64,000 nucleotides of DNA from assembly GCA_903909435.1 (NCBI GenBank), contig CAIVVT010000091.1, positions 1 to 64,000 of the forward strand, in the 5' to 3' direction. Below, one piece after another: positions 46,208 to 54,715 of this stretch. A model generated the notes under the pieces. It saw only the letters and a list, made by a program, of their open reading frames with translations. It searched no databases and was not told where the DNA came from. The position numbers and the translations under genes were made by a program. Numbering within the stretch: the stretch's first letter is position 1; every line of letters starts with the position of its first letter. The stretch is from an uncultured Acidobacteriia bacterium. Lineage in GTDB: Bacteria > Acidobacteriota > Terriglobia > Bryobacterales > Bryobacteraceae.

Positions 46208-47460
46208 TGCGCGTCCTGCTGAGCGCCTATCAGTGTGCACCCGGAGCGGGCAGCGTCTCGCAGATCGGCTGGGAGTGGTACTCGCGGCTGGCTCGCGAGG
46301 CCAAGGTCACGCTGGTCACCCACATCCGGAACCGTCCGGCGCTGGAGAGCGCGGGCGCGCCGTTCGCCAATACCGAGATCATCTACATCGACACGGAGTG
46401 GTTCGCCGGCAAGCTGTACTCGCTAGCGCGGCGGATCTTCCCGCGCAGCGAGCACTCGGTGTTCCTGCTCTCGTCCCTCGACTTCTTCGTCTACGACCGC
46501 CAGGTGCTGCGCACCGTACGCCACCGCCATGCCGAATGGGATGTCGCCCACGTAGTCACCCCGGTCTCCCCCTCGGCCTTTACCGTGCTAACCAAGCTGC
46601 CGATACCGGTCGTGCGCGGCCCGCTCAACGGTGGTCTTCAAACTCCCGCCGGCTTCCCCGAATTCATGCGCGCCGACAGCGCCTGGGTCTACAAGGCCCG
46701 CGAACTCGGCCGTCCCCTGCGGGCGCTGTTCGCTCCCCGCCGCGCCCCGGACGTCACGCTTACCGCGAACGCCGCCACCGAGGGGCAACTCACCCGGCGC
46801 GAACAGTCCTCCACGCGGCGCATGCAGGAGATCGCCGCGGATCCCAGCCTGTTTGAGCCGGCCGCCTGGCCGCAGAATCCTGACGACGCCCATCCGCTGC
46901 GGGTGCTCTTTGTCGGCCGCCTGATTCCCGCCAAGGCCCTGCCGCTGCTGTTCGAGGCGCTGCGCCGCATCCGCGGCAAGAAACCGGTGGAACTCAGCGT
47001 GGTGGGCGACGGTCCCATGCGGGAAGAATGGCAAAAAGCGGCCGCCGACATCCCGGATTGCGTCCGCTTCGTCGGCGCCCAGCCCGCCGATCGCGTGGCT
47101 GAGGCGATGAAATGGTCGCACGTCCTCTGTCTGCCTTGCGTTCGCGAGTCCGGCGGTGCGGTACTATTCGAAGCGATGAGTTCGGGACGCCCGGTGATTG
47201 CGGTGGATCACGGCGGTCCCGCTGGCATCGTTACCGGCGAAACCGGCCGTCTGGTGCCCGCGACCGGTCCCGAGGCGGTGATCCGCGGCATCGAGAATGC
47301 GTTGCTGGATATGTTTGAAAACCCCGAGGAATGGCGCCGCCGGGGTAGCAATGCCCGCCGTCACGTAATGCAGTCGCACACCTGGGAGAGCCGAGTACAG
47401 GAGGGGCTGGCCGTGTATCGGAGCCTTGTTCCACCGACCGCCTGGAAGAACGCCGCATGA
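46204..47460 (+). CDS. Glycosyltransferase family 4 (EPS)
   Basis: 418 aa GT-B enzyme. The N-terminus MMRVLLSAYQCAPGAGSVSQIGWEW is characteristic of a GT4 subgroup with a GxGS loop. The C-terminal domain has RVLFVGRLIPAKALPLLFEAL, LSVVGDGPMREEW and CVRESGGAVLFEAMSSGRPVIAVDHGGP containing the E-x7-E pair. It overlaps the next gene by ATGA. Confidence 0.9.
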   Translation: MMRVLLSAYQCAPGAGSVSQIGWEWYSRLAREAKVTLVTHIRNRPALESAGAPFANTEIIYIDTEWFAGKLYSLARRIFPRSEHSVFLLSSLDFFVYDRQVLRTVRHRHAEWDVAHVVTPVSPSAFTVLTKLPIPVVRGPLNGGLQTPAGFPEFMRADSAWVYKARELGRPLRALFAPRRAPDVTLTANAATEGQLTRREQSSTRRMQEIAADPSLFEPAAWPQNPDDAHPLRVLFVGRLIPAKALPLLFEALRRIRGKKPVELSVVGDGPMREEWQKAAADIPDCVRFVGAQPADRVAEAMKWSHVLCLPCVRESGGAVLFEAMSSGRPVIAVDHGGPAGIVTGETGRLVPATGPEAVIRGIENALLDMFENPEEWRRRGSNARRHVMQSHTWESRVQEGLAVYRSLVPPTAWKNAA

Positions 47461-48713
47461 AGAGCTCAAACCGCTATCTGTTGGTCACGCACATCCCGTT
47501 CACCCGCAACGCGCAAGGCAGCGCCGTGGTGGACGGCCTGTGGGCGCGCGACCTGATCGGGCTGGTACAGGCCAACGGTCCTGTCCGCGTGGTGGCGCCG
47601 GAACTGCCGGCTGGCGAGGGTTTCAAGACCTGGGGACCGAACACGGTGGAACTGCCGGAGTCCTCCGGGATCACATTCCGCGGCTTTCCACCGGTCACCT
47701 CCCGGCTGCATGCCTATCGCTGGCTGAAGATCCGGGCGGTGCTGCGCGACGAAGTGCAGCAGGCCGACGTCGTCCACACCTCCAACTTTTTTCCCCCATA
47801 TGCCGGCCTGTCCTATGCGCACCACCTGGCCAACCGCCTGGGCAAGAAGACGCTTTTCGTCATCGCCGAGGACTTCTACGACATGCTCAGCTGGGAATGG
47901 GTCCGGCCTTCGAAAGGCTTTGAGCGCTGGCGCCGTGAACGCGGACTGCGCTCGATCGACCGGCACGTGCGGGATTGCGCCACCACCGCCTCGCTCACTT
48001 TCCTCCATACTCCGGCGGCGGTCGAGCGTTACCGCCTCAGCGCCAACCGGTCCTTCGCGATCCGCCAGCCCGGCCACGAACTCGATCAGGTGATCTCCAG
48101 CGAGGATCTGGAACTGCGCCTAGACTCGCTGCGAGCCGGCCGCCCGCTGCACCTGGTTGCCGCCTGCCGGCACTCGCACCTGAAGGGACTGGATTTTCTG
48201 ATTCGCGCGATCGCACTGCTGGCCCGGCGCAGTGCGCACGTGCGCGCAACGCTCTACGGAAGCGGGCCTGAAACGAGTCAACTGCTGGCGTTGGCGGTCG
48301 CTCTTGGCGTGGCCGACCGCGTAGCTTTCCCCGGCGCTCTTCCGGCGGGCCCCGAGCTGGATGCGGCGCTGCGCCAGGGCGACCTGCTGGCGATGCCTCA
48401 CCGCACCACCGATTTCGGCCGCGCATTTTTCGACGGGATGGCTGCGGGTCTGCCGGTGCTGGCCTTCCGCACACCGGCGAGCCAGGGCACGGTGGTTGAC
48501 GGTGAAGACGGCTTCCTGATCCCGCTCGACGACGTGGCCGCGCTGGCGGAGCGCATCGGCATGCTGCACGCCGACCGCAACAAACTTGCCAACGCGGCTT
48601 GGGCCGCGCGCCAGCGCGCGACGCTGAACACGCGCTCTGAATGGTATCGCCTGCGCGCCGAATGGACCAACTCTCTGTTTGACACGGTTCCCGAGGGGAC
48701 CGTTAGCGCCTGA
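47457..48713 (+). CDS. Glycosyltransferase family 4 (EPS, last gene of plus arm)
   Basis: 418 aa GT-B enzyme. N-terminal RYLLVTHIPFTRNAQGSAV and VVHTSNFFPPYAGLSYAHHLA are followed by a C-terminal domain with LVAACRHSHLKGLDFLIRAI, ATLYGSGPE and GRAFFDGMAAGLPVLAF. The canonical Glu of the E-x7-E motif appears replaced by Asp (FFDGMAA), a mild deviation. The 3' end overlaps the convergent hybrid kinase gene by 11 bp. Confidence 0.87.
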   Translation: MKSSNRYLLVTHIPFTRNAQGSAVVDGLWARDLIGLVQANGPVRVVAPELPAGEGFKTWGPNTVELPESSGITFRGFPPVTSRLHAYRWLKIRAVLRDEVQQADVVHTSNFFPPYAGLSYAHHLANRLGKKTLFVIAEDFYDMLSWEWVRPSKGFERWRRERGLRSIDRHVRDCATTASLTFLHTPAAVERYRLSANRSFAIRQPGHELDQVISSEDLELRLDSLRAGRPLHLVAACRHSHLKGLDFLIRAIALLARRSAHVRATLYGSGPETSQLLALAVALGVADRVAFPGALPAGPELDAALRQGDLLAMPHRTTDFGRAFFDGMAAGLPVLAFRTPASQGTVVDGEDGFLIPLDDVAALAERIGMLHADRNKLANAAWAARQRATLNTRSEWYRLRAEWTNSLFDTVPEGTVSA

Positions 48714-51700
48714 TCTCCCACCGCACTGCCGCAACGTGTCGGGCAAGTTCGGCTGCCGCGCCGGCCGAGGTCGCCAGGTCGCCTGCTTTGGCGGCGAATT
48801 CGATCACCTTGCCCGAGCGGGTAATTTCATCAAAGCCATAGGCTCCCCCCGAGCCCTTCAGGTTGTGGCCGATGGATGCGATCTCCTTGTAGTTGCCGAC
48901 CGAGACTAGTTGGGGGACGGCGTCGAGCATCTGCCGCACCCGCTCCAGGTAGGATGGCACCAGGTCCGCAAGGTCCTCGTCCACCAGAATCGCCGCCGGC
49001 TGCATGGATTCCGGCGGCTTGGCCCAGCGGCTCACAGCCTCCAGCAGCGACTGCATCCGGACCGGCTTGGTGACGTAGTCGTCCATGTCAGCGGCGAAGG
49101 CCTGCTGCCGGTACTCCTGCAGGGCATGTGCGGTCAGGGCGACGATGGGCGTACGGGGAAGTCCGGCCTGGCTCTCGGCTGCGCGGATCTGGCGTGTGGC
49201 CTCGAATCCATTCAGGTCGGGCAGCAGCACGTCCATCAGGATCACGTCGAACGTCTGTGCGGCGGCGAACCGCACGGCCTCGCCTCCGGTAGAGGCAAGC
49301 ACCACGCTGTGGCCCGCCCTTTCCAGGACCCGGCGGGCGTAAATCTGGCTGTCCGGGTTGTCTTCCACCAGCAGCACGGAAGCCCGGCAGGACGCAGCCA
49401 CCAACTCCTGGGCCGCGTCAACCTTCGCGCCCTGATCCAAGCCGATTGCAGTCCGGATCCTGGAGGGGGTCAACGGGAAGTCCAGCGTCGAGGTGAACGG
49501 ACGGTCTTTCCACACATCGTCGCCGCCGTCCTCCACCGGGCGCAGCAGAACCTTCTTGACATTCCGGCGCAAGGACAACAGGCGGAAGAAGCGAGTGACC
49601 TCGTCGGCGCCCCAGCAGAGCCGCCCATCGACAACCACCGCATCGAGTGGGGCGTCGTCGTCAACAGCGCTGGTCGCTTCGGCGGCGCCGCTGAAGATAC
49701 GTGCGTCCAGCCCCGCCCCGAGCACGACTGCTCCGACAATCCGGGAGAGGTCCGGCCTGCAAATCAGCAGCCCGGGCGCGCGCTGCGTGCTCGCCGTGCG
49801 CAACGCCCGGCCTGTCGCGACGGCCAGGTTCAGCTCGAGCTGCAAACGGGAGCCCGGAGCGTACTCCCCGTCGACGGTGAGGGTTCCACCCATGGCCTGT
49901 GCCAACAGCCGGGAGATCGGCAATCCGAGACCCGCGCCACCGACCCGGCTGCTGGTGGCCGTATCCACGCGATAGAACTTCTCGAAGATCCGTTCGCGCT
50001 CCGAGAGCGGAATCCCGATGCCCGTGTCCTCGACCTCAAACACCAGATTGATTTCTCCGTCCGGACGGGCCGCATGCCGCAGCCGCACAATGACATGGCC
50101 GGCTTCAGTGAACTTGAGGGCGTTGCTCACCAGGTTCAACAGGATTTGCCGGATCCGATTCGCGTCACCCAGCACCGTCGGAACCACGGGCGGATCCACC
50201 ATCAGGTAAAGCCTCAGGTTCTTGCGCGATGCCGCCAGTCGCTTGATCTCCAGCACCTGCTCGCAGAGGTTCACCGGATCGAAGTCGGATCGATCGATCA
50301 GGATCTGGCCGGCCTCGATCTTCGACATGTCCAGGATGTCGTTCAGCAGGTAGAGCAGGGACTCGGAGCTGGCCCAGACGGTCTGCAGCATTTCCCGCTG
50401 CTCGGGGTTGACCGAAGAGGACTTGAGCAACTCCACCAAACCGATGATGGAATTGAGCGGGGTGCGGATCTCGTGGCTCATATTCGCCAGGAAGTCGGAC
50501 TTCGCCTGGTTGGCTTCCTCCGCCGCGAGCATGGCCGCCTGCAACTGCTGCTCAGCCCGTCTTCTCTCGGTCACGTCGCGCACTACGCCCGTCAGCAGCC
50601 GCTCGGAGCCGAGTCGCGTCTGACCGAATGACGCCTCCAGCGGGAACTCGCTGCCATCCTTGCGTCTACCGGTAACCTCGCTCGCCCGCCGGCTCTTGCG
50701 CGCGGTGGAATCCCGCACCAGGCGGGCCAACTGCATCGGTCCCATGGCCCTGTATTTGTCCCCCATGAGCCCGCGCAGCGGAGAGTTGAGCAGCCCCCCG
50801 GGTTCGAACCCGAAGATCTGCTCGGCGGCGTGATTGGCGACGACGATTCTGTTGTAGCGGTCCACGCTGAGGATACCGTCCGAAGCCGTGGCGGAGATCA
50901 CCCGGTAACGCTCCTCGCTCAGTCGCAGCGCCTCGTCGCTCTTCCACTCCTCCGTGACATCGCGGTGGCTCCAGACTCGCCCGATGATCTTGTCGCCCAT
51001 CCGCTGTGGCTGCGTGTAGCGTTCGTAAACGCGCCCGTCGCGGAAGTGGAGCACGTCATGCCCGGATTCCTCGGGATGGCCGTACATCCACTGGATCTGG
51101 GCGAGGAATGCTTCCGGATCGCACAGCTGGTCCTGTACGGCGTTCCTCATCCCAATGGCGTTCCCGAGTGGAGCATCGGGTCTAAGGCGCCACATCTCGA
51201 GGAAGCGGGTATTGAAGATCTCAATCGATTGGTCGAGCCGGGCGACGAGGATCCCATCGGTCGTGGATTCGATCGTCGAGTTGAGCAGGCCAACCAGGTG
51301 TTCACGCGCCTTTTCGGACTCCGCCCGATCCACAAACTCCCCGATCGTGCTGCCCAGGGCCGTAAGGAAGCTAAGCAGGCCGCTCACGGGGGCGTCGTGG
51401 CTCTTGCTGAAGAACTCCACCACTCCGCGAATCTCGCCCGAGACATAGAGGGGGAAGGCAAATGCGCTTTCCAGCCCTTCCGCGACCGCCGCGTCCGAGC
51501 GGGGGTAGGAGGGATCGCCCTGGCTGGCCGACACCCAGATTGCTTTCCGATTCTCCCAGACCTTGCCGGGAAGACCCAGCCCGGGAGGGTAGCTGATGGA
51601 ACGTGAGAGGGTCTCGAGCGGGCCATTCCTGCGCTCCGGTACCGACCAGACTTTTCTGGCGTGGAGTCTCCGGTCGCCGGCGTTCAGCCACCAAACTGAA

Positions 51701-52740
51701 CCGAAGGGGAAGTTCAGCGTCCTGCAGATCGTTTGCAGAGTCAGGTGCAGTGCATTGTCGGCATCCGTGGCTTGGGCGAGGATTCCGGCGACTTCGTATC
51801 CCAACTTCTGACGCAGTGCGATCTCCCTGCGCTCCGTGATGTCACTCTCGATCGCGATGTAATTCGTGATCTCTCCCGCATCATCACGAACGCAGTGCAT
51901 CTCAATGGACGCCCAGTACTTCTGGCCGTCTTTGCGATAGTTCAACATCTCGCAATGGAAAGCCTCGCCTTCGGCCAGGAGTTCGTCCATATTCTGCATC
52001 TGCCCGGAGTCGCTTTCGGAGCCGCGCAGAAACGACCCGGGCTTCTTGCCCTGGACCTCTTCCAGCGAGTACCCCGTCATTCGCGTGAAGGCCTCGTTCA
52101 CCCACTCGATCTTCTGATTGGCATCGGCAATCACGACAGCGTTGTCCGTGTGCGCCGCGATCAGCGCCAACTTGCGAAGATCCTCGGCCTGGACGGCTTG
52201 CTGCAGGTTGGCTTGCTTAAGCGCTTCGCCGCGAGCCGACAGTCGTTCGGCCAGACGCTTCAGATCTTCCATGCCCAGACGGTGCGTCTGCACTACCTGA
52301 ATCAATTCGGGGATTGGATCGTGCGGCGCGAAGTCGGCGAGGGTCAGACCGGTCGTCTTGAGCGAGCCGGTGTCGGGAAGCCAGGGCGAGCACAGGAACG
52401 CGAGTTGGTTCGCGCTTGCGATCGGCACCATCTGTCCTCGCAGCCGAAGTTCCCTGGACTTGCCGCGCAGGATGAATACGGTGTTTGGATGGCTGCTGAT
52501 TGCCTCGAATTTGAACCCGACCATGGGCCGGTCGATCTGGAAGAAATCCTCCAGGCGCACGCCCGGCTCCAGATCCGGCAGCAGTTTCTGAATCGAAGCT
52601 CCTGCTTGCACCACGGCAAGTTCGCGATCCAGTAGGATGTGAAACGGGAACAGGCCGGCAATCTGCTCCGGGCTCAGGAACAGCGTGACAGGCGCCCCAG
52701 GCAACATTCCTGGTTCACCAGCGGACGAGGAATTCATCAT
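48703..52740 (-). CDS. H-NOX-associated hybrid histidine kinase (HNOBA-PAS-GAF-PAS-PAS-HK-REC-Hpt)
   Basis: 1345 aa, soluble. Residues about 20-170 match the heme-NO-binding-associated domain: FPFHILLDRELAVVQAG, RPMVGFKFEAI, LRLRGQM and FLCSPWLPD, ending in a coiled signalling helix. Then come PAS (about 195-310), GAF (about 325-480), two PAS domains (about 505-740), and HisKA with His756 (MSHEIRTP). The HATPase has DTGIGIP and GGAGLGLPIS. A receiver-like segment without a clear Asp, a true receiver with Asp1170, and an Hpt domain with His1292 (IGHNLKGSGG) follow. It overlaps the end of the H-NOX gene by about 25 bp, as expected for a direct sensor partner. The phosphorelay should end on a separate regulator, most simply the sigma-54 activator encoded two genes upstream. 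Confidence 0.92.
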   Translation of the reverse strand: MMNSSSAGEPGMLPGAPVTLFLSPEQIAGLFPFHILLDRELAVVQAGASIQKLLPDLEPGVRLEDFFQIDRPMVGFKFEAISSHPNTVFILRGKSRELRLRGQMVPIASANQLAFLCSPWLPDTGSLKTTGLTLADFAPHDPIPELIQVVQTHRLGMEDLKRLAERLSARGEALKQANLQQAVQAEDLRKLALIAAHTDNAVVIADANQKIEWVNEAFTRMTGYSLEEVQGKKPGSFLRGSESDSGQMQNMDELLAEGEAFHCEMLNYRKDGQKYWASIEMHCVRDDAGEITNYIAIESDITERREIALRQKLGYEVAGILAQATDADNALHLTLQTICRTLNFPFGSVWWLNAGDRRLHARKVWSVPERRNGPLETLSRSISYPPGLGLPGKVWENRKAIWVSASQGDPSYPRSDAAVAEGLESAFAFPLYVSGEIRGVVEFFSKSHDAPVSGLLSFLTALGSTIGEFVDRAESEKAREHLVGLLNSTIESTTDGILVARLDQSIEIFNTRFLEMWRLRPDAPLGNAIGMRNAVQDQLCDPEAFLAQIQWMYGHPEESGHDVLHFRDGRVYERYTQPQRMGDKIIGRVWSHRDVTEEWKSDEALRLSEERYRVISATASDGILSVDRYNRIVVANHAAEQIFGFEPGGLLNSPLRGLMGDKYRAMGPMQLARLVRDSTARKSRRASEVTGRRKDGSEFPLEASFGQTRLGSERLLTGVVRDVTERRRAEQQLQAAMLAAEEANQAKSDFLANMSHEIRTPLNSIIGLVELLKSSSVNPEQREMLQTVWASSESLLYLLNDILDMSKIEAGQILIDRSDFDPVNLCEQVLEIKRLAASRKNLRLYLMVDPPVVPTVLGDANRIRQILLNLVSNALKFTEAGHVIVRLRHAARPDGEINLVFEVEDTGIGIPLSERERIFEKFYRVDTATSSRVGGAGLGLPISRLLAQAMGGTLTVDGEYAPGSRLQLELNLAVATGRALRTASTQRAPGLLICRPDLSRIVGAVVLGAGLDARIFSGAAEATSAVDDDAPLDAVVVDGRLCWGADEVTRFFRLLSLRRNVKKVLLRPVEDGGDDVWKDRPFTSTLDFPLTPSRIRTAIGLDQGAKVDAAQELVAASCRASVLLVEDNPDSQIYARRVLERAGHSVVLASTGGEAVRFAAAQTFDVILMDVLLPDLNGFEATRQIRAAESQAGLPRTPIVALTAHALQEYRQQAFAADMDDYVTKPVRMQSLLEAVSRWAKPPESMQPAAILVDEDLADLVPSYLERVRQMLDAVPQLVSVGNYKEIASIGHNLKGSGGAYGFDEITRSGKVIEFAAKAGDLATSAGAAAELARHVAAVRWEIRR

Positions 52741-53257
52741 GATCTGCTCCGGCGGCCTTGCTGGCGACAGGCTCCACTTCCACTGCCGTCTCGTAGATCT
52801 GCCCGAGTCCTTTGACGAGGCCCAATACAAACGGAGCCAGGCCTGCGCGGCCTGAACGGTAGTGCAGCCGCAGGGACCGCTCCGCCACATCGCTGCAGGC
52901 GAACTCCGGCGGCTGGAGGTGCGGCAGCACCATGCTGACCCGCGAGTGGAACTCCGGTAGGTTGATCAGGAACTCGCGCAAGTCCCTGCCTCCCGCCGCC
53001 ATCAGGTCCGGGTATCCCTCCTGAGCGGTAACCACCGCCCAGTGGATTCCAAATCGCACCAGGACCTCGGACAAAGGCGTGCCTTCGATCTCACTCAACG
53101 CACCCAGCAGGGCGTAGGTCAGCTGATCCGAATACCCTTCGTGGCTGATGAAGACCTCCACATCGACTCCGGCATCGCGCTTGACGCGCTCCCAGAAATC
53201 TTCACCGTGATCAGCCACGACCATCCGCTCAATGGACCTGTTCACCATCCCGTACAT
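52715..53257 (-). CDS. H-NOX heme nitric-oxide sensor protein
   Basis: 180 aa, the standard length of a stand-alone H-NOX. The N-terminus MYGMVNRSIERMVVADHGEDFW is typical. The proximal heme ligand is His104 (LPEFHSRV), and the heme-propionate motif YxSxR is complete (Tyr133, Ser135, Arg137). The residue at the distal O2-stabilising Tyr position of the Thermoanaerobacter protein aligns with Pro or neighbouring aliphatics here, so NO rather than O2 binding is predicted. AAGGAGA lies upstream of the ATG. It sits between the sigma-54 activator gene (36-bp gap) and the kinase gene (overlap). Confidence 0.93.
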   Translation of the reverse strand: MYGMVNRSIERMVVADHGEDFWERVKRDAGVDVEVFISHEGYSDQLTYALLGALSEIEGTPLSEVLVRFGIHWAVVTAQEGYPDLMAAGGRDLREFLINLPEFHSRVSMVLPHLQPPEFACSDVAERSLRLHYRSGRAGLAPFVLGLVKGLGQIYETAVEVEPVASKAAGADHDEFLVRW

Positions 53258-53293
53258 ACTGCTTGGTGTCTCCTTGTGGCAAGCCTGGGCGAC

Positions 53294-54706
53294 TTACGCC
53301 GGCGGTTTCCCGGTATGGCGGATCTCGTCAATCCGGCCTTCCAGGTCGAACTTCCTCAACATGCGGTAGAACCGCGTACGGCCGATCTTCAGTTCCCGCA
53401 TCGTGGCCGAGGCGTTGCCGTCGTGTTTTTGCAATGCCGCCACCAGCAACCGCCGGGATACGTCCTCCAGCGTGCCGCCCGCATCAGCGGCTACTTCCAA
53501 CTCCACGTTCGGGGACGCTGCGACGCCATCCAGAAGCCTCTGCGGCAGGTCCTTTGGCGTAATCTCCTCGCCGTCGGCCACCACCATCGCGCGCTGAACT
53601 ACGTTCTGCAGTTCGCGAATATTTCCCGGCCAGCCGTGCTGCAGCAGGATCCCCAAGGCCTGCGGCGAGATGCCGGCTACGCGTCCACCGGAGGATTCGC
53701 GATTCTGTCGTATGAATGTGTGTACCAAGGCCGGAATATCTTCTTTGCGCCGCCGCAACGGGGGCAAGTCCAGTTCGAACACGGCCAGCCGGAAGAACAG
53801 ATCCTCGCGGAACCGCCCGGCCTTCACTTCCTCGGCGAGATTGCGGTGCGTCGCGCTGACCAGGCGGAAATCCGACTCGATCAGCATCGCGCCACCGACG
53901 CGTTGAAAGCGGTGCTCCTGGAGTACTCGCAGCAGCTTGGCCTGTACTGCCGGAGCGAGTTCGCCGATCTCGTCCAGGAAAATGGTGCCCCTGTTGGCTT
54001 CTTCGAACTTGCCGATGCGCCGGTTGACGGCGCCGGTGAAGGACCCTTTTTCGTGGCCGAACAGTTCGGATTCCAGCAGGCTCTCGGGAATCGCGGCGGA
54101 GTTCACCGCGACGAACGGGCCGCGCTGCCGCCCGCTGAACTGGTGGATCGCTTTGGCGATCAACTCCTTGCCCGTCCCGCTTTCGCCGTGGATCAGGACC
54201 GTCACGTCGCTCACGCTGAGCCGGTCCAACTGGCGAAATACCGTCTTCATCGCGGGCGAAGAGCCGACGATGCCGGGGTAGCCGCGCCCGTCCACTTCGC
54301 GTTCCAGTTGCGAGACTTTCATCGAAAGCCTGCCGTGTTCCACGGAGTTGCGCAGCGTGGTGAGCAGCTTCGTGGAATTCAGCGGCTTGGTGAGATAGTC
54401 GTGCGCCCCCAGTTTCATGGCTCGCACCGCGGTCTCCGCCGTGTCGTCCGCGGTCAGGACGATCACGGGGAGCACCGGGTGGCGTTCGCGAATCTGCTCC
54501 AGCGTCTCCAGACCGCTCAGGCCGGGCAAATTCAAGTCCAGGCAGACGGCGGCCGGTTCTTCTTCAGATAGGGCGCGCAGGCAACTCTCACCGTCCTCCA
54601 GAGGCAGAACATCGTAGCCGTCTTTTTGTAACCAACGCTCCACCAGCACGCGGACGTTTTCGTCGTCGTCAACAAGCAGGATGAGATCAGCGTTGGAACT
54701 CGGCAT
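53294..54706 (-). CDS. Sigma-54-dependent response regulator (NtrC family)
   Basis: 470 aa. The receiver (1-120) has phospho-acceptor Asp57 in VCLDLNLPG and Lys in YLTKPLN. The AAA+ domain has Walker A GESGTGKE, the sigma-54 contact loop as GSFTGA (usual form GAFTGA), Walker B GTIFLDEIGEL and the R-finger region FREDLFFRL. The Fis-type HTH (ASATMRELKIGRTRFYRML) is at the C-terminus. It begins 9 bp after the flippase stop and leads into H-NOX and the hybrid kinase, so it is co-transcribed with EPS export genes. The likely targets are the -24/-12 promoters at 38655, 42730, 56351 and 63023. Confidence 0.95.
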   Translation of the reverse strand: MPSSNADLILLVDDDENVRVLVERWLQKDGYDVLPLEDGESCLRALSEEEPAAVCLDLNLPGLSGLETLEQIRERHPVLPVIVLTADDTAETAVRAMKLGAHDYLTKPLNSTKLLTTLRNSVEHGRLSMKVSQLEREVDGRGYPGIVGSSPAMKTVFRQLDRLSVSDVTVLIHGESGTGKELIAKAIHQFSGRQRGPFVAVNSAAIPESLLESELFGHEKGSFTGAVNRRIGKFEEANRGTIFLDEIGELAPAVQAKLLRVLQEHRFQRVGGAMLIESDFRLVSATHRNLAEEVKAGRFREDLFFRLAVFELDLPPLRRRKEDIPALVHTFIRQNRESSGGRVAGISPQALGILLQHGWPGNIRELQNVVQRAMVVADGEEITPKDLPQRLLDGVAASPNVELEVAADAGGTLEDVSRRLLVAALQKHDGNASATMRELKIGRTRFYRMLRKFDLEGRIDEIRHTGKPPA

Positions 54707-54715
54707 GGTTTACAG

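Noticed and set aside
48910-50631. A 573-codon plus-strand frame opposite the hybrid kinase
   Set aside because: High-GC antisense shadow; the minus strand encodes clear PAS, HisKA, receiver and Hpt domains.
53042-54571. A 509-codon plus-strand frame opposite the sigma-54 regulator and H-NOX
   Set aside because: Composition is Gln/Arg/His-rich as expected of a shadow, and the minus strand has full AAA+ and H-NOX motifs.
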